NCBI GenBank assembly: GCA_012931725.1
Contig: CM022945.1
Span: 102,826,432 to 102,890,431 of the forward strand
Origin: Litsea cubeba
Lineage: Eukaryota > Streptophyta > Magnoliopsida > Laurales > Lauraceae
Direction of reading: 5' to 3'
Length of the DNA stretch: 64,000 nucleotides
Position 1 is the first letter of the stretch; every line of letters begins with the position of its first letter. This document shows positions 13,180-25,200 of the stretch, in pieces. The notes under the pieces are model-generated. The model saw only the letters and a list, made by a program, of their open reading frames with translations, was not told where the DNA came from and searched no databases. Made by a program: the position numbers and the translations under genes.

Positions 13180-14050
13180 GGGGCTAAGCATTTTCACGTG
13201 CCATCCGCGTGCCATCTACGTGGCACCGATCTCATCCCGGCTACCAGGGCAGAGGCCTTGGCCGACACCAGGCATCTCCAGGCCACAAGCGCCGAACTGG
13301 ACCACCTCGGGCATCATCTCGGCAAAGAGTCCACCCCGGCAGGGCCACCCCGGATGCCGTCTCCGCAGAGAGCCCTACCTCGGCTGAAGCCACCTCGGCT
13401 GAAGAAGCCAGGACAGTAACCGAAGCAAGAAAGAACATCCGCTTGGGCCCCTCATCCCCCACGTCACCAGGCACGTGGAGGGATAGGGTCACGAGCTAGT
13501 GGGACAGACACGACATCCAGCCGCCCACTATCTTCACCAGATCGCCACATGGCAGCATCCAGCGGCTGAGGCCACATCAGGGCAAGGCCCGAGGGAAGAT
13601 CCGCTGGTACTCCAACCGCCAAAGGCGCCCAACACAATCTGGCCCAACAAGACACGCATTTAATGCAATGTGGGCTGACCCGACTAGCATTAAATGCTGA
13701 GTGGGCCGGATTAGACTGCATTTATTACTTTGTGGGCTGATCATGACTTCCCAGTCAGATCATGGGACCCACACCCAGATATTCTCTGAGAGATACGATC
13801 CAATCCTCTATAAATAGACCTTCATGCACCATGCAAGGTACGCATAATCCCACTCACAGAGCCCTTACTCTGTCTCTCTTCTCCCTCTCCTTCCATCGTT
13901 CCAGTTCCCATACTGACTTTGGCATCGGAGAGCCTTGCGCCGCTCAGGCCAGGGTCCTCTGACCGTTTGCTACTCTCTTTCAGGCTTTCGGACGGCATCC
14001 AGACATCCCAGACACCATCATCTTCACGGATAAGTCCTGTAAGGCACCCT
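13180..14050 (+). mobile_element. Probable solo LTR of a Gypsy-type retrotransposon
   Basis: A GC-rich U3-like stretch at 13200-13750 stands out from the AT-rich surroundings. It is followed by a TATA box (CTATAAATAG, about 13809), a CT-rich leader at 13869-13905, and the phrase CTGACTTTGGCATCGGAGAG. That phrase is typical of the R/U5 region in plant Gypsy LTRs. No internal coding region follows in the same orientation, so it looks like a solo LTR or fragment. Exact ends were not resolved. Confidence 0.6.
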
Positions 14051-14279
14051 CTTATTGTGGGTCATAATTTTCTGCACCTACAACTATATTCTTTACTAGC
14101 CAATCTCTACCCCTTCATTTGTCATTCAATCATTTGCATTGCCTTTGCTTGTACTTGTAGATCTTGAATTGCCTTTGCTTATATAGCTCCCCCTACCTCC
14201 ATCCTTTTCCCCTTATTTTTGTCCATAATTGACAAATATATATCATAATAAAGCTTCTGTCAATCTGGATGCAGTAGCT

Positions 14280-16020
14280 CCCCCTCAATTTTGACTCCCC
14301 CTCAATAGAATCTTCGTATCAGCACTAGGGTGGGAGCTTGATCTTGCATATTAGTGGTGATGAGGCTTAGGCACACACTTGCAAATTTAAACATTTCAGC
14401 AAAGTGTGTACCAACACAGAAGAGATGTCTTCTTTCTTGACCCATACAGCTTTGGTATTCTTCTTTTTCAGTACAGCCTTCTACGTTTTCCATTTCTTTT
14501 GATTCGGTAAACTTCGCAGCTTATTGCAATGGGGTTGAATGTGTCATTTGATTCCATAATGATGGTAAATAAGAATACGTTCAGTACAAGACACATTTTG
14601 CTTCTTTGGAACTTTTTTTGAAATACTAACAACAGGATTAGTAATAACTGAAGTTTTAACAAAACAGTTTATATCTTTGGCATTCGAAATGGATGCTCCG
14701 TCGGTGTAGCCAATGCCATGCTTGTCAATGTGTGCCTTTTGACTATACAGGATGTCATCTAATTTTTTCAATCAAGTGTTCATCATATTCAGTGAAGCTT
14801 TAGCAATATCTAACTCAAATAGAACTATCTTAAGTCTTCCATTCAAATCAAAATTCTCTACTTTCAAAGTCTTCATATCATAATCAAGTACGTCACACTT
14901 TTGTGATTCTGCAGTCAATTTGTCAGCCAACCTATTATTTTCATTCTCCAACTTTTGTACTTTTACAAGTGCTTCGGCAAGTTCAGCTTTTAAGGAGAAA
15001 TTCTGCTCTTCGGACGCTTTCCATTTGATAGCAACTTTTTTCATTCACCTTAACCATCTTTATGGTTTTCTTGAAAAGTATCTCATATTCTATTTTCTAA
15101 TCTAATTATTCATCTGACTCATTATCATCATGATCAGTCTCATAATCAGAAGAAACTTGTGGAGTAACAGAAACTAAAGTTATCATAAAAGCCATGAGTT
15201 TCTCTTTGCTAGTGTCAGACTTCTCAGATTGAGACCTTTTCAAATTAAAAGTCATTTTCTTTGATTTTCTATTACCACAATCACTAGCAATGTGTTCATA
15301 TTTATGGCACTCATAGCACTGAATTCCTTTAGAAGATTCCTTCTTCCCAATAGATTTAGGAATTTTGGTAGAAGTGCATTCGCGGTAGATATTCATTCTA
15401 GCAATATTTGGATGAACACAATAAATAGTGCAACCCGCTCTGATATCAATTGAAAGTTCCGCAGAACCTACTAGAATGGATGCTAGTCTAATTAATCAAA
15501 CCAATACAGCGAACGTAACCAAATAAATAAGATAGAACTAGCAATCTGCTAATCATATACCATAAGAAGCCAGACACAATATTTAGCGTGGAAATCCTTT
15601 TCAGGGAGAAAAACCATGATCTAGAAATCAAAAACTCACAAACGGTTACAAGATATACTCACGGCTCCTTTACCTCAGTCAGTACCTCGACCTAAGGACT
15701 GTAGTAGTTCTTGCACAACTTCCACTGCCACGACTTCCTCGCCGTGTACCTTTCTCGTTACTTGTTCTCATCACACCTTGTCAACCAAGATGATCAATCT
15801 TCTACAATAAAGTAGAAGCAACAAAACCTTTTAGAGCAGCCATTCAGAACAATCTCTCAATGGCTATAGAGAATAATTCTCTCTCTAAGATATCTCTTAC
15901 TCAAATTAATGAGAGAGGTGGTGTCTACCTTTAGGTTGAGAGAAACACTCAATATTTAGCCCCAAATCTGTGCTAAGACTCTTACTAATGATCCACTTAG
16001 AATAACAAGTCTTTCCAAAC
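14280..16020 (-). mobile_element. Degraded Copia-type retrotransposon, gag remnants and LTR
   Basis: Reading right to left on the minus strand there is LTR-like sequence (about 15450-16020), then a primer binding site complementary to initiator Met tRNA (TGATATCAGAGC, rc of 15438-15449). Next come gag pieces at 15396-15106, with a CX2CX4HX4C zinc knuckle (CYECHKYEHIASDC). A heptad-rich coiled-coil-like frame follows at 15044-14772, with a broken tail to 14468. GGGGGAG polypurine motifs near 14280-14305 look like the start of the 3' LTR. Protease, integrase and reverse transcriptase are missing, so it is internally deleted and inactive. The exact LTR borders are unresolved. Confidence 0.7.
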
Positions 16021-16257
16021 TTCTCCTTAGAGTTCGGATTGGATAGGGCAAACCTATCACCGCTCACTATAGCGAGCAGAGTCCTCGCTATAGCGAGGGT
16101 GCTCTCAGGAAAATGGTTCCGACAGCCTTTGCTGTCAATTTTAGCCCTTACATGCTCGCCTGTTGTACTGGCTAATAGCTTGGATCATCTAATCGTTTTT
16201 TTCAGTCCTAATGGCGTGGGCGATCCAATAGTAATGATCTTATTTAGGACAGTCTTA

Positions 16258-17666
16258 GGTAATGTTTGGATCGTCTTAAGTTTGGGTCTTAATGTCTTGT
16301 GTCTTAAGCGCTAAGACAAAAAACTAAATAAGATTGTTTGGTATGCTATAACAACATGTCTTAAGCGTTAAGACGACTTGTTTAAGACGAGATTTATGTT
16401 AATTCTAGGAGCTCGAAATCCAGCTCCTGGAATTAAGACTCCAACATCTTAAGCGGTAAGACAGTTCAGGACTTAAAATAATTTTAAAATTCCCGTAATA
16501 ACCCTCACCAATATCAACGATTGCAGCCCTAATCTCTCTATCTCTTTGGTTGCTCCTGCGTCTAAAACGAAGCTCTTCCCTGTGCGACAAGCAACATCGA
16601 TCTCCTTCTTCTTGTCTTGGATCCAAAAGATGTCACGGCTCGTTTCTGCAACTATGGCCTCTTCTTTTTCGACTTCTCCACTTCGTCTGGATCTGCGCGT
16701 GATGGCCCACCTTGACTATAAATCCGGATCCTCTGTTTTGCAACAGGTCTCCACTTCTTCAAGGTTATGGCACACCATAAGATCAGGCCCCCTGTCTCCT
16801 CCGGATCCAATTTCTGCAAGGTGCAGACCCTTTGCAAACACAGCCTGAAATCTGCGACGGTGACCAGGTCCTCTGCTCCTCCTCCACCGACTGCAACAAT
16901 TTGAAGGTTTGGATCTCTTCTTCGGCCAGACAGATTCCAGATCCTCTGCGATTTCAACGCAGAGCCCCTGCTTCTTCTTTCAACTTCTGCAAGAGCACGC
17001 GCAGATCGACTTCGATCTTCAACAAAAACACACAGTCTGGGGATCGACTATGTCGCTTTCTCCTTCTTCCGGGAACAACTCTGCAACAGAGGGTTTGTGT
17101 GGCCCACTGAGATCAACTGCGATTGATCTCTTCTTTAACTAGATCTGATTTCTGGATCCATCGATCACACGATCTGAGCGATCTCTGCATCGCACAGCAG
17201 CACCTGATCCTTGATCAAGAAGGTGGCCCACCTTCGATCTGAGCTCTGATACCAGTTCTTGTGGTGGGCTCGACAGCGGAAATTCCAGTGATCGATGGTC
17301 TAGATGTAACTATGCATGAACATATGCAATCAATCCACACACATGATTTGCGTGGTTCGCCCATTGAGAGCTGCGTACACGGGAAGATGGCAACATCGAT
17401 CTCCTTCTTCTTGTCTTGGATCCAAAAATTTGGAGTGTCACAAATGTTTTTCATGCTTAAAATTATTTTTTTTTAAAATGACAAAACTACCTTTAACTTA
17501 AAACATGGATAAGATGCATTACCAAATAGTCTTATTCAATTCAGATCTCATAGCGTTTGCGTGTTGCCAAACGATCTTATTACAGAAAAGCTAATCAGAT
17601 CTTAAACTCAAAGATTTTTTTCAGACAGTTAAGACGTCAAAAAAATAAGACGATTCAAACAAGTCC
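16258..17666. mobile_element. PIF/Harbinger-like non-autonomous element, 1.4 kb, composite
   Basis: The ends are inverted repeats, GGTAATGTTTGGATCGTCTT against GGACTTGTTTGAATCGTCTT on the other strand. A TTA duplication lies at 16255-16257 and 17667-17669. The paralogous site in unit 2 is uninterrupted (TTA at 35543-35545), which shows insertion. Inside is foreign sequence: a perfect initiator-Met primer-binding-site complement (GCTCTGATACCA, about 17244) and a 36-bp direct repeat at about 16589-16625 and 17391-17427. This suggests a captured or nested LTR-element piece. No transposase was seen. Confidence 0.75.
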
Positions 17667-18187
17667 TTAGTAGATGGTTGGACCTTTTCCATTTTAATTG
17701 ATTTGGAATCATTCAATTTGTCTGACTAAATATATGATAGAGCCACCCAAATGATCCAAACACATGTTAAACAGTTTCCAAACAATAGCCTACATTTGGT
17801 TCATCATAGCTGTCCATCACACATCATTTACCAACATATATGTGTTTGGATGGATCAACAGTGATAGTGAGTTTTGGATGCTGATGGGTCCAGGTCATAC
17901 TTGCATTAGGATTTCCATGATAAAAGAACTTACTTTATATGCGGAAAAAATTGTGGGTGCTTTGGCAAATTTTGAGATATAGTCCAAGGTGTGTTTTTGG
18001 ATATTTCAACAAAACCAAGGGAGTTGCTTACAATCACCAACTTCTTATTTATTTTTCTGCCGCAACCATTAGCAACCGGAAGGCTTTTGATTCTGGATCG
18101 TCCATTTTTTTGAACCTTGGAGATGGATGGCTATGATCAATCAAAGCGATATTTACGATTGATATGCAACCCATGGTGGGCCCAACT

Positions 18188-18319
18188 GTCTAATTCTCTT
18201 CTCATAGTTGATCATGACCGTCCATCTTGATGTCTAATTCTCTTCTCATAGTTGATCATGACCGTCCATCTTGATGTCTAATTCTCTTCTCATAGTTGAT
18301 CATGACCGTCCATCTTGAT
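18188..18319 (+). repeat. 44-bp minisatellite, three units, upstream of NAC A
   Basis: Three near-identical 44-bp units start at 18188, 18232 and 18276 (GTCTAATTCTCTTCTCATAG and onwards, each containing TTGATCATGACCGTCCATCT). Copy C has a single unit at the matching place and copy B only a partial one, so the expansion is specific to copy A's upstream region. Confidence 0.9.
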
Positions 18320-18559
18320 GGCCACTGATTTGATCATTGAACTTTTCAATTGAACTTAATCTTGTCAAAAAGAATCATATGATCCCAATCACTCTCGCAA
18401 TGCATGGATCAGATGTTGGACCCACACTCACTGAGCGGCTCAGATTAAAAAAAGGCGATCATCATAAAGTGGGCCCCACACTCCCAGATGAACGGCTCGA
18501 GCACAATACAAAGCCCACGGCCTTGGACAAAGAAACCCATGTTCGAAGCCTCTACACTC

Positions 18560-18802
18560 TTCCGGAATGTTCGGATTTCTTATGATCCTACGTGGCAGGC
18601 TTCGCCAATCAACACGATCAATCTTCTGCATAATCTCAACCGTTCGATTTCAATTTCTACCCATCATTGACCATCACGAACACGATTCCGCGGTACAGAT
18701 TTTATTGCATTCAACGGACGATGGATTTCGTAGCCATTTAGTGATGACGTCACTCTAACTTTCATTTAACGGTCTAGATGACGGATTACATCATTATAAA
18801 TA
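18560..18802 (+). promoter_or_regulatory. NAC A promoter: heat-shock element, bZIP box, TATA
   Basis: A perfect three-part heat-shock element (TTC-CG-GAA-TG-TTC) lies at 18560-18572. A palindromic TGACGTCA box, a bZIP-type site, lies at 18745-18752. The TATA box TATAAATA is at 18795-18802. The non-coding first exon ends at 18884 before GTAAGT. The 5'UTR intron probably ends at 21924 (GAATGCAG), a site conserved in all three copies. All three motifs recur at matching positions in copies B and C. Confidence 0.75.
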
Positions 18803-19584
18803 CCGAGAATTCCGTGTTCGCTCCTCAGGCCCTCTCATTCCTTTGGCTTCTCACTCGCTTTCTGAAGCGATCTTCTGTTTCGAGGTAAGTTCTTGAAACC
18901 CTAATCTCTGAATCTAGGGTTTGTGATTATAATGTTATCTTTTTCTGATGTAGAATTGATCTGTTTTTGGTGGAAAGATTGAATCTTTTCTGTTGATAGC
19001 TATGAAATTCGTTGAAGATTTGTGTTCTTGGCTTTCTAGGGTTCTTGTTTGGGTTTGATCGTTTAGGTTTTGATGATCTGATGCTGCTTTCGTGTTTCTG
19101 TTGGTTTTTGTTATTGTTGTTTTTATCATCATGTATGAAAGTCTGATTTTTTAATAATTGCTTGTATTTTTGATGCGTTTCTGGGTTCGGATGCTGTTGT
19201 TTTGGGTAGGTTTTCGATGGGAAGTTGTTTGATTGCTATGGTTTTATTAGTGTTTATTGGAGGTTTGAGCTATGCGGAGTGTGGTTTTGTGAGACATACA
19301 ATATGTTGGGTCCTAATTGATGCAGCTTCGATCATGGTGATTGATTTATCTGGTTGGACCTGCTTGGATAAACTTTGGCTGCAGTCTTTGGTGGAAACCC
19401 CTACCCTAACGAGGAGAAATGTTCTCCTACCATGGCGGTCCAGCTATGTGGGGCCTACATTTGATCATCGCAGGCCCTTACAGACTCTTACGGGCCTGAT
19501 TGCAAAGAAATCTATGGTTAAAATGACACTGAACTTTGTAGCTTTTAAATCAAGGGCTACGATGATCCCACAGGGCTGATGTTT

Positions 19585-19985
19585 TATGGGGAAATTTAAA
19601 AAAAAAAACTTAAGTTTTTGCCTTATTTCAAAAAAGGATACAAGCTTCAAAAAATTTCAAATTAGGGCCTAAGATTCCAATAAGTTTTCAATTAAGGACA
19701 ACCAGTCATTGGAAGGTATCTTCCAGCGATTTTTTCCTTCGTGATCACTTTGGTGAGTGTGGCTGGCGGTGAAGAAAAGGAGGAGAAGATGGAGGAATTG
19801 AGGGCACATTTGGTGTCAATGAAGGGTAATTTAGGTATTTTAAAAAATTTGGGAAAAAAGTCCCCAAAAATACCTTTAAATGGGCAGTTGTCCTTAATTG
19901 AAAACTTAGGCCCTAATCTGAATAGTTCTGAAACGTATATCATTTTTTGAAATAAGTAAAAAACTTACAGCCTTATATGAAAACT
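19585..19985. repeat. Foldback element, copy A
   Basis: Two long imperfect arms of about 100-130 bp face each other. The left arm has TTGCCTTATTTCAAA, GGGCCTAAG and TTTTCAATTAAGGACAAC. The right arm carries their reverse complements in reverse order. The same element sits at 37335-37722 and 55215-55725, so it was in place before the array formed. It lies in the 5'UTR intron. Confidence 0.75.
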
Positions 19986-20515
19986 TTCCATTTTTTTATT
20001 GATCCTTACTGATAAGGAGGCCTTGCTATGCATCCCACCCCCACTTCCACTTCCACTAGTAAGAGGGAGCATCTAAGTGGGCCTCATGAGCTGGACTTCA
20101 TATGAAAAGCATCCAGTATAATCGTAGGAGAATATTTCCCATCATACTGCAGTTACTTAAATGATAAGAAAAAATGTGGAAAGAAATGCCAACTACTTGA
20201 TGATCAAGATTTTTTTTACCCTAATAGTTTAGGGCCATAGAGGTTTCACGTATAGATCAATGGATACTGAAGCATTGGTTGTCTGGATCTGGGTCTCGAG
20301 GATCTTATATGATGGTTAGTCTAAACTCAAGAGGCATATATTCCTGGACAAGCATATGGGAAATTATTGTATGCTGACTTCCGCATGGGAGATACCGTGA
20401 GCTCGTGATGAGTTGAGGCACGAGGGGGCCATCTTTGTGTGATCCAAACCGTTCACATCATATGCCTTCTAGTGAATAGGTAGTGATCTTGATTTCTTTA
20501 TGTTTGAATTGTTAT

Positions 20516-21278
20516 GTTTTTTTTTTAATGTTAAACTTTCATTAAAACCAAATCAGTACAAAGAGTTATATTGATGAGGAAGAAAAGAAAAACAGAACAA
20601 GCTACAGAGCTAAAGGCCACGACCGGAGAGCAAGAGCAGCAAACAGAGTATAGACAGTTAGTACAGAAAACAAAACAGTTAAAAGTCTGACTGACACCCA
20701 GAATCCAAGAGCGCTATCTACTTCCAATTATACTCTTATCTGGTCAGCATGATAATCTTTGAATATTGGATTTATCTTCACCCATTGCGCTACCGAAAAT
20801 TTTATCTTCTCACATAAGATTTCCTCCTTAGATTTTGTTCCTTCAAAACATCTCACATTTCTCTCCTTCCAAATGTGCCATAGGACTGCTAAAAACGAAA
20901 GACTCCATAGCTCCTTTCCTTAGGGTTTCCAGTTGGAGAGTTCCACGCCTCAAAAAGTTGTTGAATACCTTCCGGCATAACCCATGAACATCTAAACCAG
21001 CTTAAGACAGAATTCCACCTACAGCGTAAAAGAAGATGACCGACATTTTCCTCATCCTCCAATCACATTGGGCAAACATTGACGATAATATTCCCTCTCT
21101 TCTTGAGATTCTCTATAGTTAAGATTCGTCTTGTTAGGGTTATCCATGCAAAAGCTACAACCCTGGGTGGAGCCTTGAGTCTCCAAATGCTTGCCAATTT
21201 ACTTCTGCGCCCCTCCCTTGCCCCCTAGAACGAGTAGAAAGATGAGACAGAAAAGACCCACATCTTGATACTATCCAA
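20516..21278 (-). mobile_element. LINE (L1-type) 3' fragment in NAC A 5'UTR intron
   Basis: The minus strand encodes broken pieces of the ORF2 C-terminal zinc-knuckle region of plant L1-type elements (PPRVVAFAW, LKKRGNIIVN, ENVGHLLLRC). The plus-strand poly-T at about 20516-20526 is the poly-A tail. An 18-19 bp target duplication flanks it: TTTATGTTTGAATTGTTAT on the left and TTTACATTTGAATTGTTAT at 21279-21297. The element is 5'-truncated. Copy B has the same insertion; copy C has an uninterrupted site near 56218-56235. Confidence 0.85.
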
Positions 21279-22253
21279 TTTACATTTGAATTGTTATATG
21301 CCGTTGGTTTTTAATCGTATATAGGCTGTTCATGGTCAAAGCTTTGTCCCGCCTATGAAGGGGTCAGCTTATACAAACTGGTATTTAATTTAATATTTAA
21401 TTCCATTTTTTCAATATTTGATGAATCTAATGGTATACATTACTCCAATCAAAGTAAAACTTGTGGAGCTTACTTGTCTTTGGGTGGGTTGTGGTATGAA
21501 CGGCTTGGATCAATCAAAAGTGGGCCCCAAATGAGTGATGTGCAAGTTGTGTACTCCCATGCACGGACATAACCTATGCGATCTCTTCTCTAAGTGTGTA
21601 TGTATCAAATATGTTCCAGCAATGACTGGGATCTGAGTTCTGATGCTATTGTGCTTAGGAATGGTTAACCTCCATTTCTTATTATTTGACTTGAGATTTC
21701 ATTTTTGAAAGATAATTGAATTTTTGTTAGTATGTCCTTTTATTTTTTTCCCATTTTTTGAAATTCGATTATGATTTTTCATTTTTGGAAGATAATTGAA
21801 TTTTTGTTTGTATGTCCTTTTTTTCATTTTTAGAAATTCAGTTCTGATTTCTCTAAGGCTTTCTTTGTTTCCTCCTTTTGTTTCGTTTTAATTCGTCTTT
21901 AGGCTAATTATCTTCTGAATGCAGGGTCTCTCCAGCATACAAATGTCTTTATATCTTGGCAACGAATATTTGTATCTTGTTCGTTGCGATTTTTGTTTCC
22001 TGTATCTTGATCGACTGATCGTTTGTGGTGTTCTAACCTATTTCGGCATTGGACGTGATAGGTTTTGACTGTTTCTGGGGTATTTGTGAGAAGATAAATT
22101 ATTTAGACTGGGCACAGGATTAATATTGGGCAACGAAAGATGCCATGATTATTTATACAGAAGGAATTTATATTTAGTTTTGAGCATATTGGGGGTTTGG
22201 GGCTTTCTAGCATTTGAAGAAGACAGATATTAATATTAGATTAGTGGTTGGTA

Positions 22254-25200
22254 ATGGCAAACTTGTCAAAATTCTCTCTCCTTCCTCCGGGATATCGTTT
22301 TCTTCCATATGATGTTGTGTTGGTTATGTACTACCTGAAAAGAAAGGTCTCGGGAAGGCCCTTTAAACTTAAAGGAGATATTCCTGACATTGCTTTGAAC
22401 AATTATTCACCTTCGGAGGTTCGAGGTATCTCTTTTTATCTCTAATATGGTTTTGCTGTTTAGCTTTCTGTTTTATGACTATAGCTTTTTTCCCCTGGTT
22501 GACTTTAAAATTTTGTATACTGTTTTGAAACTACGAGTTGTAGCTTCCCAGGATTCACATTGTTATGAGGATTTCATGGTATTTTGAAAAGTAAAGAGTA
22601 GTGGTGTCTAGTGTGATTTTTCTCTTACTGTTATTGGGCCACCTGTTGTGAATCCAAAGCCTTCTACCAAAACCCTCATCAACACCCTCCTCAAGAAGTG
22701 GCATGCACCTAGATTTCAACCAGTCCATAGTGATATGACGTCCATTGGTGGTGAAGTACTCTGCTGGCCATGGTTCAGTACATTGGTGAGAATTGCCTGG
22801 AGCACGGCGCTGTTCAGATAGGGATGAACATCTTGGGTTTGGGTCAGATCCATCCTGGATGTGTAATCTGAAGTCTGAACCCAAATCTGAATCATTAAAA
22901 GGGTCAGGGTTAAGGTTACGAGATCTGTACTCATACCCAAATTCATGTTATACCTGCACCTGTACCCGAATGAAGGGGCAGACCTGTCCGACCTTGAGCC
23001 CAAATAGGTTTTTTATGCATGTATAGAACAGTTAATATCTTAATATACACTTATATAATATGCGATCGTGGTACTGGGTTGGATATCAGATCCTTGGGCA
23101 TTGAATCTGTGGACCTTAGCCCAAACTAAAACTCAATGGGGCTATCATTGGAACTAAATCAGAAATAGGTCTAAGTGTTGAACCCGTACCAATTAATTCT
23201 GTTTTTGTCCTACGGATATTTGAGTACTTGAGTACTACCCATCACCTTTCTAGTGAAGAGGTTTAGATCTAATATTTTCCTGCTGTGAAGGTGGGCCACA
23301 TTGTTTTTAAAAGATTAAATGGGTTCATGTGATCCTTTTGAATGCTTGTGCTCGTGATTCATTTTATTTTATTTTTAATTATCCAAGTGGGTTTGATTTT
23401 GATTCAATGATCACCTTAATGAGAAGCTAGCTCCAGGCTGCATACTTTCTCATCGCCGACTTCTGCATTTGTTGCAGTTAATGCTCATCTCATGTTTTTC
23501 TTTTTTGGCTGCAGAAATGTCTTACCCGAAGACCAAAGACCTGGAGGGCTTTTTCTTTTGTTCTCTAGGTAGTAGATATTCAAATGGGCAGAGGAAAAAT
23601 CGCTCTGCTAAATGTGGATATTGGAAAGCCACTGGAAAAGATAAAGCCATTTATAATAAATCTCATAAGGTGGGGTGGAGGAGGACTCTGACATTCTATA
23701 GAGGCAAGGCAACAGGAACTATAACTGATTGGCGCATCCATGAATATAGGCTTGAAGACAAGGAGCTGCCTATTGCAAGTAACTATCAGGTGACAATTGA
23801 TTTTCTTTGGTTCTGGGGGAGGGAGAGAGGAGAGGAGAGTGAGGGAGACCACTCCTCTTTTTTGGGGCCAGGTATAGTATGTCACTCAAGAGGTGATTGA
23901 GAACATTAACATGAATCTTCATTTTTAGACTATTTTTCACATACCATGTTACATGTGTATAGTTATGGTACCAAGTATTACAAAATTATAAAAATAGCGG
24001 GTTCCATTAAATTCCAATTTCTTAGGATGCTGAACCCATTCTTGTTTACAACTCATAAGTATAATAATGTTAAAATATAACCTTATGAATATTTGCAAAC
24101 TTGGGATATTTGGGCTTTTTTGATATTCGACGTGGAATTCTAAATTGCTTAATGACCCTAGGAGTATCTTAGTTATAGATGTATAGACCATGTGTTATAT
24201 GGGGTTGCGGTCTGAGTGCTCGCGGGAACAGGCGAGTTGGGTCCCACAGGTGGCACTGTGCGCAACGGAATGTTGGCGCAACATATGATCGACGACGATT
24301 CGCCTTTCAATTGCCACACGCCGTGTTGTTCCACCCAGTGTCCTTTTATTGCCAACCATGTGACTCGGGCACGGGCGACCAATCTCCATGAGCCCATACC
24401 TCAAGCATGAGGTTGTGGGTTCTAGTCACGTTACCTAAAAAAGGCTGAGTAAGAATAGATCTCCAATATTGTTTGCAACTCAGGATTGTACTTGTACTTT
24501 TGTAAGTAACTAGTAGGCATTTATTATACATAGATACTTGTAGTCTTGTACAAGCCCAACCTATCCATGTTGGACCGATACAATACTTATATCGATACCT
24601 GATACCGCATTGATACTTCTAGGGCACAAGTTTAGCATATCCTACTTACCAAGTCTATTATTTCAAGTTCTTTTAATTTTATTATTTCTAAACCTAAAGA
24701 ATGCTAGAAAGGAATGTAAGCAATGATAATTTCATTAGTTCAAAAGTTCTCAAAAGAAAAAATTAGGAACCCGTATCTGTATGCATATCCTAAATTTTCA
24801 AACATGGAGAGTCATGTCATTTATCTTCGTATCTATGTACGTGCCCACATCCGTATCTAGGCACCATAGGTGGGCATGGCTGTAAATAACATTCTGGGTT
24901 GATAACAACATATATCTAATGGGAATTCTCATGATTTTGGGTTTCTAATTCTCTATTTTCGTTGGGAAAATATTGTGAAAAATAGAATCATCACAATCAT
25001 CAAAGCCTTGTCCTAAGTCCCAACTATGTTGGGGTCAGCTACATGAATTATGTTTTGCCTTTCCACTCTTATCGTGGGTCAAATCCTTTGGATATATTGC
25101 ACTTCTTTAGATATATCTTTACTAATTTCATTCATGTCCTTTTCGGCCTAATCCATATTGTGAAAAGTCCATTAACATGCTCAAAGAAAACTTTCCTCAC

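Noticed and set aside
16063..16100. Palindrome CTCGCTATAGCGAG as a promoter or operator
   Set aside because: It sits next to LTR remnants and copies of the phrase occur in tandem; no gene start is near. Likely element-internal.
16546..17142. Overlapping frames of 77-100 residues as genes
   Set aside because: They lie inside a transposon, overlap on both strands and carry low-complexity Ser/Pro-rich sequence without a family match.
19217..19579. Signal-peptide-like frame MGSCLIAMVLLVFIGGL in the 5'UTR intron of NAC A
   Set aside because: The paralogues at 36970 and 54700 break the frame (extra stops and indels after the first 20-40 residues), so it is not under coding constraint. It is probably intron sequence.
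24180..24440. GC-richer segment with a B-box-like GGTTCTAGTC as a tRNA gene or SINE
   Set aside because: It recurs at 45655, 59710 and 61740 only as part of the duplicated blocks. No convincing A-box, tail or target duplication was found.
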